A DNA stretch of 64,000 nucleotides from positions 7,331,036 to 7,395,035 of the forward strand of contig CM077833.1 of NCBI GenBank assembly GCA_039720395.1, given 5' to 3'. The translations under genes and the position numbers were made by a program. Numbering within the stretch: the first letter of the stretch is position 1; the number at the start of each line of letters is the position of its first letter. The DNA is from Liquidambar formosana. Lineage: Eukaryota > Streptophyta > Magnoliopsida > Saxifragales > Altingiaceae. The notes beneath the pieces are model-generated. The model did not search any database, had not been told where the DNA came from, and saw only the letters and a program-made list of their open reading frames with translations. This document shows, one piece after another, positions 35,201-46,740 of the stretch.

Positions 35201-35299
35201 GCCATAGAAACTCAATGCAAAAGACTAGACTCAAAAAGGACTCAAAATCCTACATGAAATGATATGTCCTAGCTAAGGTGACAAAAATGGGGTGTGACA
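32281..35299 (-). repeat. LTR2, internal LTR of E2 (3.02 kb)
   Basis: Minus strand TGTCACACCCC (35299) to gtgggttcaca (32281). Full length. It differs from LTR1 and LTR3 at many shared sites (for example, in the block matching 24960-25140 it reads gatatttcatg where both others read gtcattttatg). Its TATA box is altered. It is joined directly to the orphan promoter without a primer site, so it is not a normal 5' LTR. Confidence 0.9.
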
Positions 35300-35342
35300 G
35301 AAGCCCCTCATTGGTGAACAAGTTTCACTTGCGAGCCAATGA
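35300..35342 (-). promoter_or_regulatory. Polypurine tract and stem-loop next to LTR2
   Basis: Same sequence as 26926-26968: minus-strand gaggggcttc before the LTR, and the TCATTGG/CCAATGA plus CAAGT/ACTTG double stem. Confidence 0.75.
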
Positions 35343-36870
35343 TCAAAGAACAACCCATTTTTGTTTGATGGATTAATCTCATTAATACCAACAAACTCAA
35401 ATGGAACCAAAAGGATAGACTTCGTCATATCCAAGCATGCGATGATTTCATCGAAGCAAAGAATTGAATACATTTCTATGCATGCCAACATTCGTTGGTG
35501 CGCTCATGCAAATGCCTTTACCATGCACTAATTGCATTAGTGATATCCACATGGTCTTTTCATGATGCAAAGCTAGTTGCACTAGTGCATCACAAGGTAT
35601 CCTACCAATTTCATTGGCATTCTCAAAACGAGTTATTTCATAACTCATAAGTCATCATTTCATGTGAATTTGAATTGAATGTCCATCAATTCAAAACCAA
35701 GTGCATTTCATACCAGTCTCACTGGGGATAACAAAGGTGGTGAGTTATTTCATAACTCATGACTCATCATTATGATTTCATGCCACTTTCAGCGAAAACA
35801 ACAAAGATATGGAGTTATTGCATAACTCATGTATCATTTCATGTGAAATTGTGATTTCATGCCACTTTTCTGTGAAAACAACAAAGACAGGGAGTTATTT
35901 CATAACTCATGAATCGTCATTTCATGTGGAATTGTGCCACTTTCTGTGGAAGTAACAAAGATGGGGAGTTATTGCATAACTCATGAATCGTCATTTCATC
36001 TGGAATTGTGCCACTTTCTGTGGAAGTAACAAAGATGGGGAGTTATTGCATAACTCATGGATCGTCATTTCATGTGAAATTGTGTTTATCACATGATATG
36101 AGACCCAATTGCAAGTCAATTGATTCAAAATCAAGCTCATTTCTTATCATTTTATGTGAAACTATCCTTATCACATGGAATGACAATGTACTGGGAGTCA
36201 TTCAACTCCAAATCAAGTGCATTTCATGTGAAATTGTCTTTATCACATGAAATGATAATGTATTGAGAGTCCTTCAACTCAACATCAAGTTCATTACTTA
36301 TTATTTCATGTGAAATTATCTTTAACACATGAAATGACATTGAATTGAGAGTTAATTCATTGAAAATCAAGCTTATTTCATGTCATTTCATGTGAAATTA
36401 TCTTTATCACATGATGCAACATTGATTTTGAAATTCAATTGATTGAAAAACAAAGTGCATTTCATGCCCTCTTCATAAAGATAGCAAGTTACTTCGTAAC
36501 TAGCATAGCTTATGAATCATCATTTCATGTGAAGTTATCTTTATCACACGATTAGCAAGTCATTTCATGTGAAATTATCTTTATCACATGATATGATATC
36601 ACTATCATCTCCTAGAGAATTGAATTCCAAGACTTGAAAGTCAATCAATTCAACACTAAGCTCATTTCATGAGAAAGCCATTTATCATGGCCATTGCAAC
36701 TCCTCGTTATGTGGGCGAATACAATCACCCAAGATTCAAAAATTTCATTGAAACTTGATAAACTTGAGGGATATATTCATCCCATAACTCAAGGATTGCA
36801 CAAAAAGTCAATTTGGAGAAGTTTAGAGGTCGCAAGCGCGCGAAACGGGGCAAACGGGCAAAGCGGGCTA
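35343..36870. repeat. Repeat-rich non-coding region upstream of PMD copy B
   Basis: A single copy of the 197-bp block (35365-35545), then the 'tttcatgtgaaat' and 'cataactcatgaatc' repeat array (35640-36590). Parallel to 26969-28750 but with fewer units. No gene. Confidence 0.75.
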
Positions 36871-36871
36871 G

Positions 36872-36978
36872 GGTGACCATCTGCCCTCAGATGGTCAACC
36901 GTCCAGGGCAAGACGCCTGACCGTCCAAGGGTGGACGGTTACCCGAGACCCTCATCAAAAAATTCTGGGTTTATAAAA
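36872..36978 (+). promoter_or_regulatory. Promoter palindromes and TATA box of PMD copy B
   Basis: GACCATCT, 6 nt, AGATGGTC (36875-36896), then ctgaccgtcc and gtggacggttacccgag. TATA box tttataaaa at 36970-36978, about 20 bp after the cluster. Confidence 0.7.
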
Positions 36979-37233
36979 CCCAACACTTGCATCCTCATTC
37001 CCACATTCTCCTAGCTCGAAAATTAGAGAGTTTCTCTCTCTAAACTCTCATTCCATCCTCTCCAACTCTCATTCTCTCATTCCTACTTCAAAAACATTCA
37101 ATCCAAACATCAAATACACATCAAACAACAACAAATCAAGCCCATTTAGCAATCAAAACAACCAATTCACATCATCTTGTGAAATCAAACCAAATCAAAC
37201 CCATTTTTCACAAACCCAACTCTATCATCAAGG

Positions 37234-39897
37234 ATGTCATCAAGCAAGGACTTAAGCACCAAGTATCCATTCTATGGGGTCAAAAGCACATACAAGGCAC
37301 CACTCTATGATGCTCCACAAGCTAGGGTGTTGCTTGAACCCGACAAGCATCTCTCATTCATCCATTCCCAACAAGAAGTAAGTTTACCCAACTTAACACT
37401 TTTCTTTTGAATCTTTCGATTCTTTTGGCGAAATTGCATTCCCTTCTACTTCTTTTGAATACCCCTTGGGTTGTTGAGTGATATCCCTTGATTTGGCAAG
37501 GATTGAACACACAAATCCTTTTCATTTGAAAGCTTGAAAAATGGCACCCGCCAAGTGTTCGATAAAATTCCCAAGTGAAATAAAGATGTTCAATCTTCAC
37601 CAAATCAATGTATATCAACAAGTAAACCCTCAAGTGAGTAATATGCTATGATTTAGCAAGGATTGATCATACAAAATTCTTTTGTTTCAAGGCTTGGGAG
37701 GTATCACCCACCAAGTGTTCGATAAAATGCCCAAGTGATAAAAAAGTGTTCAATCCTTGCCAAATTAAGGCATATAAACAAGTAAACTCATAAACATCCA
37801 TTAGCAATTCATTTCATGAATAAAAACAAACTTTTGACATCTTTTGGAAAACGATTTGAAACCAATTGCTAGTGTAAGCTTATTATTTCCATGTTCTTTC
37901 AACTAACTCTCAAGGTATTTTCAATGGCTATAGCCCAACTTTCAGGACATGCGCACTCGGTCCTCTATCAAAGGACTCATTGAATGGTGGCGGAACATGG
38001 AAAACTTCCAACCCATCACCAAAGGCTATATCGAAAAGGCCGGTTTTGGCCCATTCCTAGATTCTCTATGGAATGACCAATGTGATAGGCAAGCTTTGCT
38101 AGCCTTGTCTGAGCTATGGTGGGACACCACCAATACATTCCATTTTAGCTTCGGGGAGATGACATTAACCCCCAAGGACTTCACTATGATCACGGGCTTA
38201 AGCATTAAAGGCAAAAGCTTGGAATTCTATGAGGAGGCTCACACGGATGAAGATTATCTCCTAGCTTACCTTGGGATGGAAATCGAGGTCATCAAGAAAG
38301 CAGTGCGACGCACTTGGCTATTCAACAAGTTTGCTAAGCAAAGGGAGAGCGAGGGTGCAAGCCCCGATTGCATTACAAGGGCATTCCTTCTGTACATGAT
38401 CTCATGCACATTCTTTGCCGGGATGGGCGACCTAGCCCCTTTGGGTCTTCTTGCAAGCATGGAGGATGTTGACAAGATCAGGAAGTTCAATTGGGGAGGG
38501 GCTGCTCTAGCCACCATGTATTGCACAATGTGTGACATGTCACGTGGTGTGACTAAGGACTTCGGCGGGATGCCCTTTGTTTGGGAGGTAATGCTACTTC
38601 CCTTTCATTCCTTTTTATTTTTTTTCCTTATATTATCTTTCTTTTTTACTCTTTTCTCAACTTTTGACAGGTTTGGTGCTATGAGTACCTCAACCTATGT
38701 CGCCCATCCCTTGCTGAGGAAACCATTGAATGGCCTACCCTTAAGAATTACTCTCCTAGTTATGTATCCATCCGGGCGGCGAATCGTCATGATTACGCCT
38801 TTGCTAGAACTCACCTAGCAAGCCTCACTGCTGATATGGTGAAATTCTTTCCCCATTCTTTTCCTTTTCTTTTTACTCCCAATTTCTCATTTTGGATTTT
38901 TGAACAGATTGAATGGAATCCATGGAAGATATGGGTACCAATGCTACCAAAGCGATGCATTCCTAGCTTGATGTTGATGGGCAAAAGGGTGCTCTTAGAA
39001 GGCCCCGTGGGTAGGTACTGGTACCTAGGGGAGCGTGTCTTACGCCAAATCATGGGTGATGTGAATGCCGCCATGGCTCCAATGCCTCCACCACTTAACA
39101 TGAGGCATGCTAACTTAATGGAGGGGGAGGAGTTGTGGGATGCCTTGAGAGGCTGGGATGCGGAGGAGTTCACTTCTCCTGACATTGCATATGACACTTT
39201 CTGTCTCCAATATTTGATGAGGCCTAGAGTGACAGGCCTTCCTCCTCAAGGGGTAAGTCTTTAACATTCTCCTAGCCTTTTCTTTTGGTAGAGACTCTAT
39301 TTAATAGGTGAACACTTGCAGGGTCGACAAGCACGAGGGCATAGCTTGACAGTGGGCTCAGGAGTGGTTCCTGGCTCTGAGGATGATGAGATGGAGGGGA
39401 TAGGTCACTACCCTTGCCTCAGCCTAATTGGTTCATTGATTTGTGTAGTGGGTCGGACTTTGTCAAGACCGCCATCACTCATCCTGCATTTGATGAATCT
39501 CCTAGGATCGACCCAAATCGAGAACAGGTGAGTTCTCTTTATGGGTATTTCTTTCTTTCTTTGAACATTACCTTCAATTTTATCCTTATTGATTATCCTA
39601 GGTGCCTGCGACATATGCCCAAGAGTTTATTGACCTGAGTGAGGGCTTGAGGCATGACCTTATGAGGATGAGCCTAGCCAAATCCATGGCGGAAGCTCGT
39701 TTGGATGTCATGGTAAGTGTTCAACCCATTTTAAAGTTCCTATTTGTGGTTTTCAACCAACCTTATTCTCATACTTAGCCTCTTTGCAATGGATTCTGTA
39801 TATGCAGCCACCACCAGCAATGCGCCCTCCTAGAGCACCTCGTGGGGGTCGTGATGGAGCTGGGCCGAGCCGCAAAAGAAGCTCTGGGAACCGCTGA
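37234..39897 (+). pseudogene. PMD gene copy B of E2, seven exons, one frameshift
   Basis: Exons: 37234-37377, 37946-38587, 38671-38838, 38908-39252, 39322-39527, 39602-39712, 39808-39897, all with GT-AG borders at the same places as copy A. The domain content is the same: PMD through exons 2-4 and the Arg-rich RAPRGGRDGAGPSRKRSS tail. Exon 4 is open here, but exon 5 is 206 nt instead of 207. One G is missing from the G-run near 39396-39400 (gagatggaggggata), which shifts the frame. Read on the plus strand, antisense to the element's pol. The TATA box is intact, so this copy is the better candidate for transcription. Confidence 0.88.
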
Positions 39898-40178
39898 GTT
39901 CATTTACTTTCTTGTTGGGCTTGTAGAAACAATGAGACAATGGCTATCTTTTCGCATTTCATGCTTGTGTTTTGTACTTGCCACCTAAAACCAAACTTTC
40001 TTATCCCTTATTATGGATACTTGTTGTGTTTGTTTGAATCTATCATGATGATGTTATGGTGCCTTTCTCATGAAAATTTGAGTCAATGTGAGTTCATAGG
40101 AGTGAAAATGGCCTAAAAAGGCCATCCGAACGCGAAAATGGACAAAACCGGGCGAAACAAGGCAAAACAAGGCGGAGG
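39898..40178 (+). other. 3' region of PMD copy B
   Basis: Untranslated-like sequence matching 31780-32062. No gene. Confidence 0.5.
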
Positions 40179-40354
40179 CCTCGGGTGACCATCTGGCCCT
40201 GGACGGTTAGCCGTCTGGGCCTAGACGGCTGACCGTCCAGCCCTGGACGGTTACCCGAGGTCGACGCGCTTTTTCGTGATTTTTCAAGAATTTTGCGATT
40301 TTGACGGTTCTACTCCCTTTAGGACTCGAATTTGTGACCCTTTCCCTATAAAAA
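40179..40354 (+). promoter_or_regulatory. 82-bp palindrome and TATA box of E2 DUF7745 gene
   Basis: 40179-40219 and 40220-40260 are inverted copies without a spacer: 33 of 41 positions pair. The outer arms are CCTCGGGTGACC and GGTTACCCGAGG; the inner arms contain GACGGTTAGCCGTC. TATA ccctataaaaa at 40344-40354, about 86 bp after it. Confidence 0.8.
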
Positions 40355-40401
40355 CACTTGAGGGGAGCCTTCTAACTCACCTATTTTCATTGACAATAAT
40401 T

Positions 40402-41688
40402 ATGGAAGCCTTGGATGGGTTCTTAAGAGGGTTTTTGGCAGTCATGGCTACCAAAGACAAAACTGAGTTTAAGCGCTTCGGCTTGGAACCATTGCTCTCC
40501 ATAAGGCACATGAAGCTCGAGACGACCCTTCTCACTGCTGCTACATACTTCTGGGATCCTCAAATCCATGTCTTTCGATTTAATTATGAAGAATTATGCC
40601 CAACCATGGAGGAATTCTGTGCTTTATTTGGAGTTTCGCCCGCAGGGTCATTCATTCTTCCTACACCTCGCTCGGATTACCTTGCTTCCTTCTCGGATTT
40701 TCTTGGCATTCCTCAAAGGGACGCAACGATCTTCGTCAAGGATCATATGGTGGACTTAATGAAGTTAGCAACCTCATTCTTGGCTTATGATAGGGAAGGT
40801 ACTCTGACTTTCACCCTTCAAATTCAGCGTGCACTCGCTTTTTGCTTAATTGGTCGCTTTCTCATATCCACCGGCACTCTTCGAGCCCCTGTTCAAATAT
40901 GTGAGCTGGTTGCCCCTCTTCTCAAGCGACATAACATCATTCCCTTGGTATTAGCTGAAACCTTGAATGGTTTAGATAAAATTCATGGCAACCCCAAAGT
41001 GCCTTTAGAAGGTAGCCCCTTTTTACTGCAAATGTGGCTGCTCGAGCGCTTAAACTTTCTATCTCCCACCACTATCAATCCATACAAGCCCCAGCACTTC
41101 TGTCTGCGCCGAGTTGAACTCCCTGGGCCGTTCTCTTTAAGAGATTGGTTGGGTTATTTCCACACGCTGTCATGGCGGAACATCAAATGGTACGTCTTTA
41201 CATGGGGGTGTAAAGAGCAGGTACTTTTTCGAACCTCGGGGTGTGCTTTTGTCAAACTCATAGGACTGAGGCCAACTTCCTTCTATTAGGCTTCGAGAAT
41301 TCTTCGCCAGATGGGCGCCATGCAAACCATACCGTCCTTAACAGGACCTTGTTGCTTTGTGGAACCTGCCGGTCCTACCATAATCAAGTGGGCGAGGACT
41401 CGCTGGCCTACAGACCTGAAATTGACTCGGATTGCCAACACTGAAGGGCCTTTCGAGATGAGTAGAGAATACAAGCACTGGTTGAAGGATGACTTGGGCG
41501 AAAGGGAAACTTCTCGCCGAGAAAGAATTAATGACCTTATCAAGGACACGAGACTTGGACTTTGCAGAGAAGACATTTTTGAAGCAGTGGAGGCATCCCA
41601 CGGCCATGACTTGCGAAAGAAAAGAAGACTTGATAGAGAGAGACAGAAGACAAACAAAATGACTCTGAAGAAACTCAAGAGGACTTAA
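40402..41688 (+). pseudogene. DUF7745 gene of E2, single internal stop
   Basis: Start ATG 40402 sits about 50 bp after the TATA box with a short leader. One exon. About 428 codons in a single frame, broken only by TAG at 41287-41289. Features: EPLLSIRHMKLETTLLTAA, WDPQIHVFRFNYEELCPTME (the aspartate/aromatic block that precedes the family's conserved region), RALAFCLIGRFL, PFLLQMWLLERL, LGYFHTLSWRNIKWYV, and after the stop SRILRQMGAMQTIP. The C-terminus is strongly basic (RKKRRLDRERQK, KKLKR), nuclear-signal-like. It is convergent with E2 pol. The domain is frequent in plant repeats and its role is unknown. The stop replaces one residue in the middle of a conserved stretch, so it is a recent lesion. 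Confidence 0.8.
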
Positions 41689-42043
41689 AGACTCAAAGAA
41701 TAGAATATCTATGGCATGTCGATAGTTCTTTTTACTTAACATCAATAAATTGTTATGTCAAACAATTAGTTTCAAATGAATTGCCAATAATAATCTACTT
41801 TCTAGATTTTTTGATTGTGTTGATTGGACCGCACCCAATGTAACTTTATGGGCTGCCTACGTATCCCCGTTTTCTTTTTTTTTTCTTTTTTTCCTTTTTT
41901 TTTTCTTTTTTCTTTTTTTTTTCTTTTTTTCTTTTGCTGCTTTTTTTCTTCTTTTTTTTTTCTTTTGGGGAATCAGGTCCTCGTAGTTCAAATGCCTTAA
42001 CTTTTGCCTAGGCCGCCCTTACAGGTTTTCAACCTAGCAGGCC
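41689..42043. other. Convergent 3' ends with pyrimidine tract
   Basis: An AATAAA signal for the DUF7745 gene lies at about 41744. The region 41870-41965 is almost pure T with scattered C. No gene. Confidence 0.6.
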
Positions 42044-42719
42044 TCATACATAATACTTCTTTAATTGATCCAAATTAGTAGGACAAGCGAACTCGATCCC
42101 ATCCAAATCCATAAATCGAACAGCCCCTGCTGGCAATATCTCCTTGATGACGTACGGTCCACCCCAACTTGGTTTGAACTTTCCTCCTGGATCGAAAATT
42201 GGAGCTCGGATCTCTTTCAACACTAAATCCCCTTTCTTCAAGCCTCTGTCTTTGACATGTTTGTTGAACGCCCTTGCAACTCTTCTCTGGTACCCTTGCA
42301 CATGGTAGAGAGCCCTCAATCGCCTTTCATCTAGCAATGCCAACTCATCATAACGACTTTTGATCCAGTCCACCTCTACTAGCTGACTTTCCACTACAAC
42401 CCTTAACGAAGGAACTTCCAATTCCACTGGCAGAACAGCCTCCATCCCATACACTAGCGCATACAGCGTAGCCCCTGTTGACGATCTGACTGACGTTCTG
42501 TACCCCTATAATGCCAATGGTAGTTTCTCATGCCAATCAGTGTACGTGTCAGCCGTTTTTTGTAATATCTTCTTGATGTTCTTGTTGGTGGCTTCCACTG
42601 CGCCGTTTGTCTGTGGACGATACGGGGATGACAAGTGGTGAACGATCTTGTACTTCTGCAAGAGTTCTTTGGTCTCCTTCTAGAAATGCTGACCGTTATC
42701 TGAAATGACCTCATGCGGT
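42044..42719 (-). pseudogene. E2 integrase, C-terminal half
   Basis: The minus strand encodes the end of the catalytic core (phrase NGAVEATNKN with the catalytic Glu, near 42600) and the C-terminal domain (VKDRGLKKGDLVLKE, WGGPYVIKEILPAG; 42454-42044). In-frame TAG codons lie near 42680 and 42508. Continues from 44378 across the solo LTR. Confidence 0.85.
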
Positions 42720-44377
42720 TGTTAGGATTATGCCCTAGAGCCAATCATAGAGATGATTGTTTAGGGATTAGGAACAATCATTTGATTTCATTTATGTATG
42801 TCACATTTATTATTGATTTAATAAAAGGGCTTATTCTATTATGTTTATATGCATCATTTATATTTACATAATATGTCCATGGAGTTAGAGTTGAGAATAT
42901 GGAATTACAAAGAGTTGTAATTTTGAGACTATAGATATATCTCTGTACTAAACTCCTTAAGCATTCCTAGTTGAAGGTTCACTATGATGGACAGTAATGA
43001 ACCATAGGACTAGCACTGTTAGGTTGACTCTATAGGAGGATAGCTAGTCTCAAGCTATTTGTGTGGAGACACTACAACCAACAAGTGGGTGCCTATTATA
43101 AGAATAGGTACACTGAATGTGACCAAAGATATGAGATAAACTGAATGGAGTTTTATCCTGCCTGTCAATCAGTTTCTCATTGTTATAGTGGTACAAGTAA
43201 TCCTTAGACCTGAGACACCATAGTTGTCTTATGCATGTAGCTTTAGAAGTTTGATAACACTAAGTGCAGATCCTATTCAGGGGTCTGCAAAGGTGTTCAT
43301 TGGCCCTACTGCTATGTGTATGAAGGCATGTGAGTGATCAACAAGGGATCCATCACTCTCAGGAAAAGAGAGAGAATGTATCATATAGCATTCATAATAT
43401 AACTCATTAAATCCATGGCCATGGTAGGATGAATATGAAAAGAGTTTCATGAGTTCATCAATGAGTTGATATCTATGAATGAGTATAAAGTAATTGAACT
43501 AGGGACTTGACAGACTTCCATGTCCTATTAGTTTAATTGGAGACATTGTGTTGAAGGAAGGATGCAATTGTAACCTGTAAACTATAACAGAAGGGTTCTT
43601 TGTAAATGACTATTCACCTCATTAAGGACCACACCATGAGCCATATGCTAGGTGTTACTCATGGTTAGTAGAAGCCCTAATTGATATAAGTGAGTTATAA
43701 TCAATTAGGGAATTGGAAGGAGTTCCAATTAGACCCTAAATGGAAAGAGTTCCATTGTGCACACCTTGTGCTATTCCTACTACTTAATGATGTGAACCCA
43801 ATGGGTCACACACTGATCATGCAAGAAGGGCTTTAAAGTCTATGAGAGAAAGGGTTTTAGTGAATAAAGAATAGTTCTTTATGGGCCTATTTGTATTTGA
43901 TACAAATAATAGGGGTTAATGTGCAATTAAGAGTAATTACACATAACCCTATTAGGGTTTCTTCCCCATGGCCAGCCCCCTTTAGTGGGCTGCCTATATA
44001 AGTCACACTTATGTGTGACATGGCATAATATAGGCTTACACAATAAACCCTAGCCGTCCAGCCCTTTGGAGGCTCTCTTCTCTCTCTCTCTCTTCTCCAC
44101 CTCTAGCAACAACAAGGAAGAAGAAAGAAAAGGCTTGAAGCTCTAGCTAGGTGTGGATACCGTTGGAGGCAGCACACTTAGGCTGCTCATTCACCGCTGT
44201 CCAGAGTCGAAGCTTGGAGCAAAACGGAGAAGACAAAAATTCTGTAAGTGTTCTAACCCTCTTTGCAGTTAGGGTTTGATTTTGTGTTATGCATAGTTAG
44301 ATTCATGGGATTGGGAATCGTAGGAAAAATTTTTATATTCCGCACTTCTATTTTTCCCTCTTGTTCGATTCCCAACA
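42720..44377 (+). mobile_element. Solo LTR, Copia-like, 1.66 kb
   Basis: Starts TGTTAGGATTATGCCC (42720) and ends gattcccaaca (44377). Flanked by a perfect 5-bp duplication GCGGT (42715-42719 and 44378-44382). TATA-type box gcctatataag near 43990-44000 and a CT-microsatellite leader (44083-44100). No primer site or coding region inside. It splits the E2 integrase between Pro and His of the GVPH motif. The Copia assignment rests on the terminal sequence and is less sure than its being a solo LTR. Confidence 0.85.
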
Positions 44378-45437
44378 GCGGTACCCCATATCGGTGGATA
44401 ATGTTGAGCTGTATGAACTGCGCCACCTTTTTAGCATTCAAAACTTTGAAGGAAGCTGCTTCCACCCACTTGGTAAAGTAATCGATGGCTACCAAAATGT
44501 ATTCATGACCATTGGATGCCTTCGGCTTAATCTGTCCGATGATATCTATTCCCCATACCGCAAACGGCCACGGAGTGGACATGCTTGTTAAGGGCATGGA
44601 GGGCAAGTGTTGTCCGTTGGCGAAGAGCTGACACTTGTGGCACTTCTTGACATGGGCATAACAATCCCTTTCCATTGTAGACCAGTAATACCCTAGTCTC
44701 ATGATCTTCTTAGCCAACATGTATCCATTCATATGCGGAGCTCCCACTCCTTCATGGATTTCTTCGATGAGTTTTCTGGCTTCTTCCTCCGTGACACACA
44801 GCAAGTGGATTCCGTTGTAAGATCTCCGATACAGTTTTACTCCACATACCACATAATGGCTTGCCAATCTTCTTAGTGTTGGCCGATCCACGCGAGATGC
44901 TTCCCCTGGATATTCTCTTTCTTCGATGAGCCTTCTTATGTCATAAAACCAAGGGTGGTTATCTGTTACCTCTCCTTCTCGAATGGAACAGCAATAAACA
45001 GGTTTCTCTCTGCATTCGATCATAAGCGGTTTCACGCTTCTTCCTTTTGGTATCTCCACCATTGAAGCTAGAGTTGCTAAGGCATCAGCAAACTGATTCT
45101 TGTTTCTCGACAGGTAATTGAACTCGATTTCCGCGAACTCTTTAGTCAGTGCTTCCAAATAGGCATGATAGGGCAACAGCTTCTCATCGCGAGTCTTCCA
45201 CTCCCCTTTTATCTGACAGATAATCAATGCTGAATCTCCGAACACCTCTAGTTCTTTTATCCCCAACTCTAACGCAACTTCCAATGCTAGGATGCAAGCT
45301 TCATACTCTGCTATGTTGTTGGTGGCTTCGAACCCCAATTTGACTGCTAAAGGCGTGAAGGCTTCCTCGGGCGAGACTAGTAGCACTCTTATGCCATAAC
45401 CTCTTTGTTTGCAGCTCCGTCGAAGTAGACTTTCCAA
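44378..45437 (-). pseudogene. E2 second RNase H and integrase N-terminal half
   Basis: The minus strand encodes the extra RNase H (NNIAEYEACILALEVALELG, LEVFGDSALIICQ, RNKNQFADALATLAS) and the integrase zinc-binding domain (IHEGVGAPH with later CHKCQ). The first part of the catalytic core follows (FAVWGIDIIGQI with the first Asp, HEYILVAIDYFTKWVEAASF). A frameshift near 45390-45437 separates it from the upstream part of the same domain (WKVYFDGAANKE). The dual RNase H is a marker of the Tat lineage. Confidence 0.88.
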
Positions 45438-46740
45438 ACCTTCTTCTTAATTTCCAGGATATCTTCGTCGGGGAACTCATCATTGAATTGGGTTGATGAT
45501 GACACAGGGCAGCTTACCAAATGGTCTGCAATGACACTTCCTTTGACGGACTTCTGCGCCAGGTACTTTATGTCGAATTCATTGAGAAGAAGCGACCAAC
45601 GAGCGGTCCTGTATGATAGGACTGGTTTTTCTAGCAAATACTTCAAAGGATCCAATCGACTTATCAACAGGACTTCGAAAGACATCATGTAATGACGGAG
45701 TTTCTGGGTAGCCCATACCAATGCTACGCAAGCCTTTTCTAGCGCATTGTACTTTACTTCATAATCTGTCATTTTCTTGCTCAAGTAGTAGATGGCATTT
45801 TCCTTTTTCGACCCTTCAAGGTATTGAGCTAGCACGGCTCCCGTCGCGGTTTCGGTAACCGTTAAATATAACAGTAATAGTTCACCTTGCCGCGGGGGAA
45901 CCAAGATTGGGGGGTTACTCGGATACCGTTTAATGGTCTCAAAGGCTTCTTGACAATCCTTATTCCATTCCTTGGAAACGCCCTTTTTAAGTAGCTTGAA
46001 AATTGGCTCGCATACCATGGTCAGATTGGCGATAAAACGACTTATGTATTGTACTCTTCCCAGAAAACCCCAGATCTGCTTTTCCGTTCTTGGTGGCTCC
46101 ATCTCTGTGATAGCTTTTATCTTCCCTGGATCAACTTCAATTCCCCTCTGAGTGATCATGAAACCCAATAGCTTCCTGCGGTGACTCTGAAGGCGCACTT
46201 CTGAGGATTCAATCGGAGGTTGTACTTCTTTGCCCGTTCTACGAACTTCTCCAATGCCGCGAAATGTCCTTCCCGGTCTACAGATTTGACTATCATGTCG
46301 TCCACATACACCTCTACTTCTTTATGAATCATATCATGCAATAGGGTCGTAGCAGCTCTTTGGTAAGTAGCCCCAGCATTTCTCAAGCCAAAAGGCATTA
46401 CCTTGTAGCAATACGTGCCCCACTGTGTGATAAAAGCCGTTTTTTCCATGTCTCGAGGCGCCATCTTTATCTGGTTGTAACCGGAGAACCCATCCATGAA
46501 GGAGAGAAGGGCATGGCCTGCTGTACTGTCCACCAATACATCGATATGCGCTAGAGGGAAATCATCCTTTGGGCTCGCAGCATTAAGGTCGCGGAAGTCA
46601 ACACACATTCGCACTTTCCCCTTTTTTAGGCACAGGCACTATGTTAGACAGCCACTCAGGGTACTCTACGACTTGGAGAAACCCGGCATCTAATTGTTTA
46701 GTTACCTCTTCTTTTACTTTCAAAGCCCATTCTGGTTTTA
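45389..46740 (-). pseudogene. E2 reverse transcriptase and first RNase H
   Basis: The minus strand encodes MCVDFRDLNAASPKDDFPL, FMDGFSGYNQIKM, the active-site YVDDM (46308-46294), FLGRVQYISRF and the RNase H region (YLTVTETATGAVLAQY, NAIYYLSKKMTDYEVKYNAL). Frameshifts lie near 46190 and at the C-run near 46620. Otherwise long open stretches remain, so it is younger than the E1 copy. Confidence 0.9.

Noticed and set aside
41870..41965. Pyrimidine tract as a polypurine tract of a separate element
   Set aside because: No LTR start lies next to it; it sits between convergent gene ends.
44253..44480. Short plus-strand frames near the right end of the solo LTR
   Set aside because: They straddle the solo LTR border and antisense integrase; no domain.
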